Source: Capsaspora owczarzaki ATCC 30864 (taxonomy: Eukaryota; Opisthokonta; Filasterea). Taken from it: a stretch of DNA of 64,000 nucleotides. The position numbers and the translations under genes are program-made. This document shows positions 19,419-36,947 of the stretch, piece after piece. Numbering within the stretch: position 1 is the first letter of the stretch; each line of letters starts with the position of its first letter. The notes beneath the pieces are model-generated. The model saw only the letters and a list, made by a program, of their open reading frames with translations, was not told the DNA's origin and made no database searches. The stretch lies in contig NW_011887292.1 of NCBI RefSeq assembly GCF_000151315.2, forward strand, positions 2,705,181 through 2,769,180, written 5' to 3'.

Positions 19419-20980
19419 ATGAGCACCCAAGCACCAGTGCTCTCGCTGGCCAAGATTGCCTCGGCCGAGCAGTGGACCAAGCCGACCAAGCGCTGGGTGG
19501 GTTTTCCAATCCAACAGAGATGCCATTTGGGGCGAGGACTGGCTGAGGACTGGTTGAGGTTGAGGTTGGGCTGCTTGAGGCTTGTTTGGGCGGAGAGCTT
19601 TACCGGTGCTTGCAATCCCGACCTCAGCGCCATCGTGTTGACCTCAGATGGTTGCCGCAGTGCTAAAGTGCTGAAGTTGGGATGAAGAGAGTGTGTGTGG
19701 GACAGGATGAAGAGTGAGTGAGGGAGGGAGGGAGAGAGAGAGAGAACCCATTCCCATTCCGCTGCTGCTGCGGGTTACTTGCATCTCCCCGCTCGACCGT
19801 CCACCACCACCACCACCGCCGCCGCCTCAGCCTTAGTCGCAGTCGCAGTCCGTCAATTTAGTGATGCAACGCATGGAAAGACCAGCAAAAAAAAAACTCA
19901 TCACTGATTTCGCTTTGCAAAACAAAATCATCAACAACGGCAGGCTGAAGAATTGGCAGCTTTTTATGTATTCAAAACAAAAAAAAACAAAAAAAAAAAA
20001 AAAAAAAAAAAAAACTCACTTTTTCATTTTGTGAAAAACCATTCATGTATTACAGATGTTTGTGATTGAGCTCGTCTGGTCGAACAACACGGCGACAGTC
20101 ATCTACCGCGACTATGACGCCTTCTTTGACTTTCAGTGCAATTTGCTGGACAAATTTCCGACGGAAGCTGGCTCTGTCAAGGGAACAACGCGCTCCATCC
20201 CGTACTTGCCCGGTTTGTTCCCAGCAACCATTGTGCTTTGTTTTGTCATGCCATGCTGCGCGGTCGACCCGAAAGCGGCTCTTTATCACTGACTCACTTG
20301 ATCTTGGACTTGTGCCTCGTTCGACAGGCAAAGTTCTGTTTAACGCAAACTCCAAAGCAGTTGCCGAGAAACGTGTCGAGGAGTTGAACGAATATATCGA
20401 AGTGAGTGCGCCGCTGAGCTGAGCTGAGCTAGGATCAAAAAAGGGAGATGGAGGTGGGGAAACAACGCCTTGTCCCTGCATTCTGACATGAACCACTTCC
20501 TTGAAAAAAAAAAAACCACTTCCTTTTGCGAGTAGAAATTGCTAAAACTGCCAAGCGCCCTGCTAGACGACACTCTAACCCGCCAGTTCTTTGCACAACA
20601 AGCACACGATCAAACGCCCGCGCAAGGAGCTGCGGCGGCTGTGATTGGAGACACTGGCAGCTCATCCCCTGGCAGTGTCGGAGCGCTGTCCGTCTCCGGC
20701 TCGCGCTCGTCGCTTGACACGGCCGTCCCTCGTACCGGTAGTGGATCTCGCCTCTTTTCAAGAAAGCGCGATTCCAAGCTGTCAGCCGCGTCAGGTAGGT
20801 GGTAGGGGGAGGGGGGGGGTCAAGGGCGTTTAGGTTTGTATTCGGTGTTTTCTTTGTGTCTTCGCGCTCTTTTTCTTCGGCTCACTTGTCAAGTCTTCAG
20901 CACCTGCCGTTGAGGAGGTGGAAATGACAGACAACCCACTGACAAGACCAGCGACGACGGCAGAAGCGGTGGAGAACTAA
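19419..20980 (+). CDS. PX-domain protein, Tks/NOXO1-like PX without SH3 (5 exons)
   Basis: The PX domain binds phosphoinositides and would place the protein on endosomal or plasma membrane. Exons 19419-19496, 20056-20212, 20328-20401, 20536-20794 and 20901-20980 join in frame to 215 aa. Residues about 25-125 hold the PX fold: VIELVWSNNTATVIYRDYDA, LLDKFPTEAG, the proline loop IPYLPG, then VAEKRVEELNEYI. The pattern is closest in my memory to the PX of SH3PXD2 (Tks4/5) and NOXO1. No SH3 domain follows. The C-terminus is Ser-rich with basic RLFSRKRDSK, then acidic. The 559-bp first intron carries a near-pure A tract near 19980-20013. Confidence 0.85.
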
Positions 20981-21312
20981 GCCTTCTGGACTTCAAGCAT
21001 GTGTGTACTCTTTGTGTGTGACGCAAAAACCGCGCGCGAAAATGACGGGGGAAAGGCTGGTTCTTTTTTTATTGTTGTCACGCGCGCGCATTCCATTCTC
21101 TCCCGTTGGGTTCTCGGGTTTGATGCCTTTGTTGACAAAATTGGTGGCCATGATTGGCGTGAAATACAATTTCATTACTACTACGATATCAAAGATCGTC
21201 ATACCGATTAGTTCACAGACACACTTTCCTCTCTCTCACACACTCTCTCACTCACTCAAACGTAGGGCGCAACAAATTGCAACTAATATTCACGACCGAC
21301 AGCGGTCTGCAC
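20981..21312. other. Convergent spacer
   Basis: This 332-bp gap lies between the stops of the PX gene and the SMP gene. It holds a CTCTCACACAC-type simple stretch near 21232-21255 and no gene. Confidence 0.5.
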
Positions 21313-24300
21313 TCATTCCAGCTTGCTGAGATGGATTTGGGAGACTTTGCTGGCCGAACACCAACTGGCGACAGTGCGATGGCACTCCTTGTGACAGATC
21401 GTTCGACACTCGCGGCATTGGTACCCTTGTTTGCCGAAGGATCCCTTTAATGATTGATTGCAGACTGCACACGACTCCTTGGAGGGGAAGTGGGTGGCGA
21501 CGAACGTGTGTCCGTTGCAAACATGCAGTTTGGTGGCTTTGGCAGGCGCCTTCTTTCCCGAGGTCTTGTCGGGAACGAGGTGGATGAGATGGACGTTGCT
21601 GTTATCCTCGGTAGGAACGCTGACTTCGTACAACAGGTACGACCGCTTCTTCTCGCCCAAGTCCTCGGTTGTGAGTGCGACGCTCAACTCGGCAAGGTCC
21701 AGCGTCGATCCCGTTTCCGACCCGAGAGCAGACATGGTTGAGTCTGCAAAAGCAATCGGAGGAAAAGTGAGCCCGAGATTCCACTACATTTGTCAAAACC
21801 GACAGATGGACTTTTTTTTGTTTTGTGTTTGTTGTTGTTACCTGCACTCGCATCCGAGCCACGACGTCCGAAAAAGCCGCTTCGACGGTTCGTACTCTTG
21901 GTGCTGGAACGAGCGCTCTCGTTTCTCGTAAACGGGTGCGAGGACTCGGGAAGTCCAAGTTGCGAGCCAGGCACGCTCTTGCCTGACGGAGTGGCAGAAC
22001 TCGAAGATGCGGTCGAGGCGAATGACGGGGCTGAGAGAGCTGGGGTAGACGCTGTCAATCCCGAAGGTAATCGCATTGATGCAACACTCGGGGCGCTCGA
22101 AGTGGGCGTGACAGCCAGGCTTGTTGGGCCAGAGTTGCCCCCCTCGTGTGGGCGCGCGCTGGTCGGCGTTGACAACGCGGACATGGACGTCGTCGAGCTC
22201 AAGCCTGTCGCAGAGGCCACGGATAGACCTGAGCTCGACTCGGTGACTGCTCTATGAGAGCGGGGACTTCGACTGGCGTCGTCGAGCGACGTGGATGACG
22301 AAGTATTTTCGAGAGGCTTGTTCAAGAATTGCTTGCGTGCACCCTGTTGTCGACCACCACCACCACCACCACCACCCCATTTACAACAAAGAATGGACAA
22401 GATCACGAATGTGAGCGAGGTATCAACAACAGCAACAAAACAAAAACAAAACAAACAAAAAAAAAAAAAAACGACATACGTCAAGATTGTCAAGCCCGAA
22501 CTGGAGGGTGAGTGTGCCAGTCACGTCCCCAAGGTCTTCACCAGCGCGAGGCCCAAGTTGGAACTTGCGCGTAAACGAGGCTGAATGGGCAGGCAAACTG
22601 GCAAGAGGGATGACCACACAACCGAGGAAATCGTCCTTGCCAATGCGATCCTTGTCAAACAGCTCGATCGTCAGTGAGCGGCACTCAGCCGTCAAGCGCA
22701 GCACACACTCTTCGTCCCAACGGGGGTTGAGGCTTTTTCGCACAATGCGGGTGCGGAAGGTTTGATCGGGAGCTGGCCCAACCGTGAGAATGCAGTACGG
22801 ATCGCTCAGGCCGTTTCGATCCTTGGCTGCCAAGCCCGCAGCCTCGACGACGCGTATCCGAATGTTGTCTAGGTGAATGGCTGTAAACTTTCGGAGACGG
22901 AACTCGTCAGCCTTGCTCGAAGTTTGCGAAGCAAGACAGCTTTCGAGGATGGTGGTCAGCAGGCTGGAGGACGTCAGGCCGTCGGCTGGCACCACATGCT
23001 GACCCGGCCACAGCAATGCCGCGCTAATCATTTTCGCGACATGGGCAGTAAATGCGTTTCCGACATGTGCGAGCGCCCTGCCCGTGCTGGCCAACGAGAC
23101 TTCAAAGTCGAGGACTGGCTCCGCGGTTGCAGACACGAGGATTTGGTAGGGAGCGGCATTTCTCCAGACAAATCGCAGCTGTTCCCAGAGCACGAGCATG
23201 ACACGAATGCGTGTGAGGCGATGAACAACCAACAAGCATCAAACACCAAGTCCTCGCTCATTCCGACACCCCTCGCGAAACCAAGAACCAAGGTGTGGAG
23301 GGGTCGTACCGGAAGGGTAAACTGCCGAACGTTGACGACAATGTGGGTGGCCACGGGCAGCGAGCCAGCGCTGAGCGGAAGGGCAGCGCTCATTTGAATC
23401 TTGAGGTCGGAGCTCGCGGTCGCCAACGACGCATCTGGGGCAGTATATGAAAGTGACACGTCGAATCCCTGCAGGTCCGAGCAAAATACATCGAAGAACA
23501 AGTGAATGGCAAGAACAGAGATATTCGCTTGAACTTAGCTTCACAATCAAACGAGCGTAAACGTCACACCTGCGAATCCCACGCAATGCCATCGGCACGT
23601 TTCAGCCATTGAATTGATGAGATGACTGGCTGAGTTGAGCCCAGTTGCATGTCATGCACAAACATGACAGCCTAGCAAACAACCAAAAAAAAAAAAAAAC
23701 AAAAAAAACAAAGTCAAGCAGGTCAACAATCCAATAAGAATTCCACAAACGCACAATCACACAAAATGCACAACGCTTGGTGACTTTGCGAATCCAACAA
23801 CAGAATTTCACCACAAGCACGAGCAGCAAGCTTAGCTTGGAACTGTACCGAGTCCATTCCGCGCGCCTGCAGGTCTTTGAGCATGGCATTCAGAACGAGG
23901 AGTGCGCAGCCGCTCAGTTCACGGCTCGCGGCTGCTCCGTGCATCACCACTCGCGCCAGCCGGAGCAGCCAGTCGCATGTCTCGGGCGCCCTGTCTGAAT
24001 CCGGCACCAGCGGCGTATTGCAGATCAACTGCGCAGGCAGACCAAGGCTCGCAGCCGCCGAAGCGAACATTGCCGCTCCTCCAAACTCGCCAGCAGCAGC
24101 GTCCAACGGCGTGCCAGGGCGACTGCCGCTGAGGCTGGCGCTAAACCCACTCGCCGGTCGGCTGGTGAGTGCCGAGGCTGGGGCGGCCAGCGGACTGGTC
24201 GGAGGCGTCGACAGTGTAATCTGCGGGTTTGGCGATCCGGGCTGGTGATGGTTGCCAGTGCTCGGGTGCTGCGTCCACTTGACGAGCAGCACATAGATCA

Positions 24301-24355
24301 AGTAGCCTGCTGTGATGGCAATGACGACCGCCAGTCCGCTCGCATAGAGTGACAT
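21313..24355 (-). CDS. TM-SMP-C2-C1 protein, PDZD8/tricalbin-like lipid transfer protein (6 exons)
   Basis: SMP proteins carry lipids between the ER and apposed membranes. Exons 24355-23849, 23671-23570, 23468-23310, 23178-22480, 22343-21842 and 21743-21313 join in frame to 799 aa. The order is: N-terminal membrane anchor (AVVIAITAGYLIYVLLV), Pro/Ser linker, SMP-type domain (about 110-330), C2 domain (IRIRVVEAAGLAAKDRNGLS, SDPYCILTV, NPRWDE, about 350-490), a Ser/Thr-rich linker, and a C1 zinc finger near the end (HTFVATHF, CAVC, CRECRTICHKECH, C). The TM-SMP-C2-C1 order recalls animal PDZD8 but no PDZ domain was seen. C2 aspartates are only partly kept, so calcium binding is uncertain. Confidence 0.85.
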
Positions 24356-24362
24356 TTGGGCG

Positions 24363-24393
<31 letters not shown>

Positions 24394-25230
24394 ATCAAAA
24401 TGTAACAAATTTGTGAACTGAACTTTGTCAAAAACGAACTGTTTAGGCTTCTCGTTTTGTTTGTTGGTTTGGGATCTGATTTCTGCCCAATTCCGACACG
24501 AGACCATTCCGCGTTTGAGAAACATGTTCGCGGATGAAAATCGAGTCAAGGGTCTCGTCGACAGCTTCGGCATCGGCTGAAAAAAATCCATCAATTGCTT
24601 GCAGCATTATGTCTGAGGTTGTGGTCTGGGATTGCGTGTGGCAACAGAAGTTGAAAGAAGGCGTTCGAGAAGTACGAGAAATACGAGAGGAGAGAGAGCG
24701 AGAGAGACCAGAAACAAACAAACAAACAAACAGACAAACAAACAAACAGACGAAAAAAAAAAACCAAGTTTACAAATAGGGAAGAAACATGAACACAGGT
24801 AACAAACAATACCAAACATACGAAACACAACACAAAAGGAATGCGAAAGCCATCGGGTTAAATAGTGATGATGGTGGGGGGGGGCCATGGATGCAAAGAC
24901 CCGACAAGAAAATACAAAAGTGGGAGAGCGACGAAAGGAACAAGACTACACACAAGGAAACGAAATGGTGAACGAAAAAGGAGCAAAAAAAAAACAGCCA
25001 TCCCGCCTCCTTCCCGACAATGAGCAAAAAAAAAAAAAAGGACAAAGCGAAGGGGGGGGGGGCTTGAAAAAATGCCGCTATTGCATAGGGGCAACGCTCC
25101 ACATCTGGGGGTCGGGAACGCCACCAGTGGCATTTCCCGAGACAGAGGGCAACCTCCAACAGTCGTAGAGACAAGCACTTCACGCAGCAAAAGTCGTTGC
25201 ATCACGCAAAAGCTCGGAGGCAACTCCAGT
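24356..25230. other. Spacer between the SMP gene and DYRK 3' end
   Basis: Simple sequence dominates: a 29-base A run at 24362-24390, AAACAAAC repeats near 24714-24750 and several shorter A and G runs. A 54-codon minus-strand frame near 24450-24610 has no known match. No gene called. Confidence 0.4.
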
Positions 25231-31348
<6,118 letters not shown>

Positions 31349-31820
31349 GACGCTGAAGTGATGTTTTTTCCTGTTGTGAGTGGACTGCACACGACGGTTT
31401 TTTTTTTTTTGGTCTTTTTTTTTTTTTTTTTTTTTGGTTTTTTTTTTTTTGGTTTTTTTTTTTTTTTTCGTTTCAATCCATGCTTTTTTTGGGTTTCAGC
31501 GCTTTTGTTTGGGTCGGTTGGACAAGCGACAAAAACGGGCCTCCGATATCAACAAGTGTTTAACCCAGTCATTTAGGAAAAGCAGAGGAGAGGAGGGGAA
31601 GGAGGTGGCGAGCAGGCATAAGTCAAAGTCAAAGAGCTGCTTCTTATGCATTGATTCACTTGGCTCTTTCACAAGAAAGAAACCGTGTGCTAGGTAAAGA
31701 AGCGGGGTGGCATTCGTGATTGATAGCAACAAAACAAAACGACAAGCAGGGGGTAGATCTACGGACAAAATTCAACAACAAGCAAGGGCGACATCAAAAA
31801 AAAAGAACAAAAGAAAATGC
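31349..31820. other. Spacer between UBE2D and CRN copy C
   Basis: T runs fill 31400-31470 on the plus strand. From about 31690 the sequence matches, inverted, the DNA downstream of CRN copy B at 14.24-14.40 kb, so it belongs to the duplicated CRN unit. Confidence 0.55.
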
Positions 31821-32874
31821 TCAATAGCACAGTTCGAGGTTTTGGGGCAATGCGTGAATTGGAGGTGCAGTGACTAGAACTCGATCGCCGGCGTTGACTA
31901 TTTTCTCTTGCAGCTCCGGGCGAGTGAGAAGCCACTTGTCGACATCAGGTGTCAAGTTGACACCGTGGAGCTGGGGAACGGGCGGGAAAGTTGCGGGGTT
32001 TGCTGTCATCACACAACATTAGGAACAAGAATCCGCGCAACCAGAGTAGCAACTGCTCAGCGAACAAGACCTACCATTGCCCTTTGCCTCAAGTTCTAGC
32101 TTTCTGGCTTCGAGCGTACGGTTCTTTGCCCAAAGTTCTTTAACTCGGGCGTTGGCTGCTTCAACTTGGTTGGTGGCTGTTGCAACTTGGGCGTTGGCTG
32201 CTGCGACTTGGTTGGCGGCTTCTGCAATTCGCATTTTGGCTTGGGCGATGGCTTCTGCAGCTTGGTTGGTGGCGCGGGCAACTTGGTTGGCGGCGTCTTC
32301 AGCCGTCTTTTTGGACTTGAGATCGTGAACCAGCGTAACCAGAAGCAGTTTGCCAGTGGCCTTGCATTGCGCGATGCCTTCCGCAGCCAAGTGCAAGCCC
32401 AGATTCTCGAACAACAACTTGACGACGAGTTTTTCCTCGCCTGTTGGCTTCGCCTTGCCGGCGACTTGACCAGTCAAAACCTCGAGGAGTGCAGCGCAGC
32501 GGCTGGCGTCGGGAACATTCGAGACCAGAGATTTGGAAAATGGCGCGAAAACCGTTTTGGCAACGCCAAGGCAAGCGGCCAGCGCAGCAATGGAGCGCTG
32601 GATACCACGAAGCTCATCAGCACCACAAGAGAGGTCCCTGTGAGCAGCACAAGGGAGGTCCCTGTGAGTGTGCACCCGAAGGGCAGCAGAAGCAAAGACG
32701 TCAAGTCTCAGCAACTGTACGCAGCCTGCTCATCTGATTTTCAGCACTCCAACACGCTGGCCTCGCAAGGACTTACTCTTTCTCGAAGATGTTGGAAACA
32801 CACGTATTGTTGGCGTGAGTCACCTCAGAAGGGACTAGTCTGCCGACGACTTTGGGGGGAGTGGGCATGCGCAT
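31821..32874 (-). pseudogene. Crinkler (CRN/RHS)-like gene, copy C, short form
   Basis: Three exon-like parts (near 32.87-32.78, 32.64-32.08 and 32.00-31.82 kb) follow the family splice pattern. They give a first exon unlike that of copies A and B, the helical header with heptad repeats, and the beginning of the NTPase module. The P-loop, remaining NTPase and nuclease are absent. It ends with the same short tail and 3' flank as copy B. It is broken relative to copy D. A header-only protein remains possible. Confidence 0.75.
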
Positions 32875-33586
32875 GCTGAACCAAGACTGAGCCAGCCAAG
32901 AACCAATTTAATTGAATTATCTTATTTTGGTTGCTGGCATTTCTACGACTCCGTGTGTCGATTTTCTTCGCTTCTCCACTATCCCTGGAAGAGCGTCCTG
33001 AATCTAGTTGTGTTCGGAAGTGCCGTTTCGAGCTTTGATTGACGCAACCCTCAAATGTCGGATTGGCACAACCTGTTGCCCTGCCGACCACCACTACCAT
33101 TTTATTGTATCGCTTATGAGCTGGGGCGAGCACTGCGGCGAGATTTGTTTGGATGGTCGAAATGGTGGTTTGGGGAGTTGAAACGTATGGTTGTGAGACG
33201 ACCTCACGAATCACAACTGAAGCGTATGATTGAATGCGCTTCACAAAATTCATTTGTAAACGACTTTCATGGGGAAGACCGATTAGGGATGAGCCAAATG
33301 TAATACAGGACAGAAAAAAATACAAACACAAAAAACGCAAAAACAAAAAAGCAAAAAATACAGACACAAAAAACGCAAAAACACAGAAACCAAAACAAGC
33401 AATGCTGCATCGCTTCGAAGCTTTTGAGGTGCTGCAATTGCCTTCGAGGCGTTTGGAAAGCCTGTGAGATCAAGTGAGGCGAGCATCGTGTTCCTGGTAC
33501 TCGGTGCAACCAGCTTTGACAGCGGGTTGGGCGAGCGTCGGGTTGGTTTGGATAGATCTACAGGCACACACGATGCAACCAAAGTT
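32875..33586. other. Spacer between CRN copies C and D
   Basis: AT-richer than the housekeeping genes. A ACACAAAAAACGCAAAAACA motif repeats with a period of about 44 bp near 33320-33390. No gene recognised. Confidence 0.45.
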
Positions 33587-35850
33587 TCAGGTACGTGACT
33601 GGCCGACAAGGTCGATCACTTCAACGCGACTCCAGACATATTTTCCATTCTGTTCCACACTGAAGCGCACTTCAGCCGTGTCGAATGTGCTCCCGAAGAC
33701 CACAGCAATGTAGTTCCTGCGAGCCCGAGGCTGTGAGCCGGCTCGGCGGAAGTCGATCAGGCGCGACTGTTTTGGCTTAAAGCGGCTATAAGTCTTCGTC
33801 AATTTCTGCATATGGCGGTTGATGCCGTTTCCCAGCCGCATGAGTTCGATCGCCCACCGGAGGTCAGAGTTGATCCAGAAATCGAGCTCTTGCTTAATGA
33901 CGATCTTTCCTTCATCCACGTTCGATACCTCCGCAGCAATTGAATACTTGACAGGAAGGCGCGCAAGGCCGCCGGAAAAAAATTGATTCTGGAGCACCCC
34001 TTCCTTGGGGAACTTCTTGGTTCCGCCGGAGCTCCTATTGGACAGACAGGCAGGGTCGAAGGTCTTGAGGACTTGCAGGATCCAGTCGTCGATGTTCGGT
34101 TCAAACTGCGATATGTCAATAGCGGACGGGTAGATGCGGCGCATGATGCAGCTTGGACGCAAACTTGGCGCGATCGTTAACACCGACCAGAACGTGAATG
34201 CGAAGGAGGAACTTCAAACACCAGTCCTTGAGCTGGGCCTGTGCAAGGGCTTCAGGATTGACATTCGGTGTCGAGGGCCGAGTCGAGTTCGGAGCCGGGA
34301 GGTCCAGCTCCTGTTCTTGAAGAACGGTTCGGAGCAGCGACAGAAACATCTTTTTTTGCTTTGGCGGCTGACCATCGACCACGAAGGGGAAAAATCGCTC
34401 GAGGAAGTAACTTGCTTGCATTTGGCCAGCATAATACTGTGAAACGCTGTCCACAGTGGCCTCGTTCTTGTGATCGGCGAACGTTGCGAGCAAGTGTTCA
34501 ATAGTACAGCGGAAGAGGCCGATGTGGCCTCCAGCGTCTCGACAAACACGCGGAAGCAGCTCCTTGACCCACTCGAATGAAAGAGTGGAAGAAATCCGCT
34601 GGCACAGCTCTCTTTCTTCCATTTCGGTCAGGCGAAACTCTTCCCAGCCAATCTGCAGTCAAACAAACATGAAATCATACGACAGTCAGTCCTGTAGCAA
34701 AGTGTAGCACTCTTTCACGATTCAACCCGACTTACCGTTGCACGGACGACCGGCGTATCGAGCATGGCAGAGTCCAGTTGTGTTGAAGCAAAGAACACAA
34801 TGTGCTTCGGGGCGTTCTCTCCTTTCGCGAGGACCTGCTTCCAAAACGCGGGCGCCCCGTACAGTCGCTGTGCCTCATCGACGAGGATGTAATCCGGCCT
34901 GTCCGTGGAGGTCTTTACTTGCCACCAGGCCAACACCTGTGCCTCTGATGGAAGCGGGCTTTCGGAGTCGGATTGGAGTGTCCAAGCGCTGAGGGAGAGC
35001 ACACTCTGCCTTTTGATCTTCAGAGTGCGCTGGAGAAGCTGGAGCACGCTCGTCTTGCCGCAGCCTGGAGGTGCAGTGACTAGAACTCGATCGCCGGCCT
35101 GGAGAATTTTCTCTTGCAGCTCCGGGCGAGTGAGAAGCCACTTGTCGACATCAGGTGTCAAGTTGACACCGTAGGGCGGGAAAGTTGCTGTCATCACACA
35201 ACATTAGTAACAAAAATCCGCGCAACCAGAGTAGCAACTGCTCAGCGAACAAGACCTACTATTGCCCTTTGCCTCAAGTTCTTCCATTCTGGTTTCGAGC
35301 GCACGGTTCTTTGCCTCGAGTTGTTCAGCTCGGGTGTTGGCTGCTTCAGCTTGGTTGGTCGCTGTTGCAACTTGGGCGTTGGCTGCTGCGACTTGGTTGG
35401 CGGCTTCTGCAATTCGCATTTTGGCTTGGGCGATGGCTTCTGCAGCTTGGTTGGTGGCGCGGGCAACTTGGTTGGCGGCGTCTTCAGCCGTCTTTTTGGA
35501 CTTGAGATCGTGAACCAGCGTAACCAGAAGCATTTTGCCAGTGGCCTTGCATTGCGCGATGCTTTCTGCAGCCATGTGCAAGCCCAGATTCTCGAACAAC
35601 AACTTGACGACGAGTTTTTGGTGGTTTGTTGGCTTCGCCTTGCCGGCGACTTGACCAGTCAAAGCCTCGAGGAGTGCAGCGCAGCGCATATTACCGGTAG
35701 CACTCGAGATCAGGGAGCTGGCTTGTGGCGCGAAAACCGTTTCGGCAACGCCAAGGCAAGCGGCCAGCGCAGCAATGGGGGGCTCGAGCGACGTGGCGCC
35801 GGATGTCGAATTGCTAACATGAGCCTCATTGACATCATGAGCGCGGCGCC
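33587..35850 (-). CDS. Crinkler (CRN/RHS)-like protein: header, P-loop NTPase, REase-type nuclease (copy D)
   Basis: Parts in order on the minus strand: helical header with heptad repeats (35.85-35.26 kb); P-loop NTPase (35.19-34.74 kb) with Walker A APPGCGKTS and Walker B DYILVDEAQRLYG; a helical NTPase lid region (34.65-34.2 kb) with GGHIGLFRCTIEHLL; and a C-terminal domain (34.1-33.59 kb) with LDFWINSDLRWAIELMRLGN and RLIDFR. That last pattern is the restriction-endonuclease-like domain found after the NTPase in Crinkler/RHS-type proteins. GT-AG introns separate the modules. Of the four copies this is the only one with every module, and it looks largely whole, but the 5' exon is not settled and intactness is unproven. 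In pathogens such proteins are effectors; in free-living eukaryotes a role in conflict with invaders has been proposed. Confidence 0.72.
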
Positions 35851-36186
35851 TGTAAGAGCGCAGCAGAGAGAGAAACAAAAGCAGCGGCGTGAGTTCGATT
35901 GCTCAGCAACAACACGCTCCAGCAACGCCCATCTTATTCTAAACCCGCGTTTCCTCTCCACCCCGCCCCGCCCCTCACTGTCCATGAGGTGGCTCGGGAA
36001 GGGGGGCAGAATGTCAGGAACGGCAGCACCAGCGGTTCTTGTTGGGTCGCCCTTCGCGAGAAATCGAACATTGATGCCGTGCGTACTGCGTTGTTTGTTT
36101 TGGTGTGGATTGGGAATTACAAAGCAAAGTACCGCTAACAAACTCAAGGCCTCACAGCCTGCAGCCAGTACTCCAACACTCTGGCT
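35851..36186. other. Upstream flank of CRN copy D
   Basis: Part of 36130-36190 resembles the first-exon/intron region of copy C (CAACACTCTGGCTTCACAAG against CAACACGCTGGCCTCGCAAG). Copies C and D therefore share an old 5' flank. No start codon can be assigned with confidence. Confidence 0.4.
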
Positions 36187-36720
36187 TCACAAGGATGAAA
36201 GATGATTCAAACACCCTTTTTGTTGACGCCTCGGAAGGGGCTGGACTGACGCCGCTGGATGAAGGGTCTTCATACTACACTGTCCATATTTTGTGATCTC
36301 ACAACGAGAATGCAGGGACGAATTGAGCTTTTCATTCTCCACTATGAGAGTGGCTTTGATTCCTTTTCTTTCGCTGATGGGATGTATTTTTTGCAAGAGT
36401 TTGGGTGCGTGGGGGATGATGTGGATACTCGCCAATCCTTCTCGCCTTTCTCTCAAGTACACGAATGAATTATGCAAGTACACTAGGAGTGCATAGAGGG
36501 TCGAAGAAGCCATCAGGACGGTGCTGTGGCGTGCGCAACCAGCGATTGTGCAGCGGCCGACAGCAAGCTCGCCCCCGCTCGACCTGTCCAATTTTCGCGC
36601 CCTTGTTTTTTGCCATTGTTGATTTATATCGATGGTCCACTGAAATGAAATGGTGAAATCGGGGGAAGGTAGACCCCCATGGATCAGAGGAACGTTAATA
36701 AAAAAAACCGCCAATTCCAA
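36187..36720 (-). CDS. Unrecognised ORF, 177 codons
   Basis: An ATG-initiated frame with mixed composition, not low-complexity, lies beside the CRN locus. It holds a stretch HPISERKGIKATLIVENEKL and no motif I recognise. It may be a gene, an exon or chance. The local GC content is lower than in the housekeeping genes. Confidence 0.2.
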   Translation of the reverse strand: MELAVFFINVPLIHGGLPSPDFTISFQWTIDINQQWQKTRARKLDRSSGGELAVGRCTIAGCARHSTVLMASSTLYALLVYLHNSFVYLRERREGLASIHIIPHAPKLLQKIHPISERKGIKATLIVENEKLNSSLHSRCEITKYGQCSMKTLHPAASVQPLPRRQQKGCLNHLSSL

Positions 36721-36947
36721 ACCACCTGCCTGATCCCGCAGCTGACCATGAGCACCAGATTCGCCCAGGCTCGCCCAGAATTAGATGATAGTTGGTGTAA
36801 TCCGCTCTTTTCTGTCAGACCGAGGGCTGGCAAGACGGCGCTGACGACGGGAGGGGCGGTGAAGATTTTGGCGGGAGTTTAAACCAAGCGGTTCAACCAG
36901 ATGAACGCCACTGCATACGGACAGCATCACACTGCCGACGACCTCCC

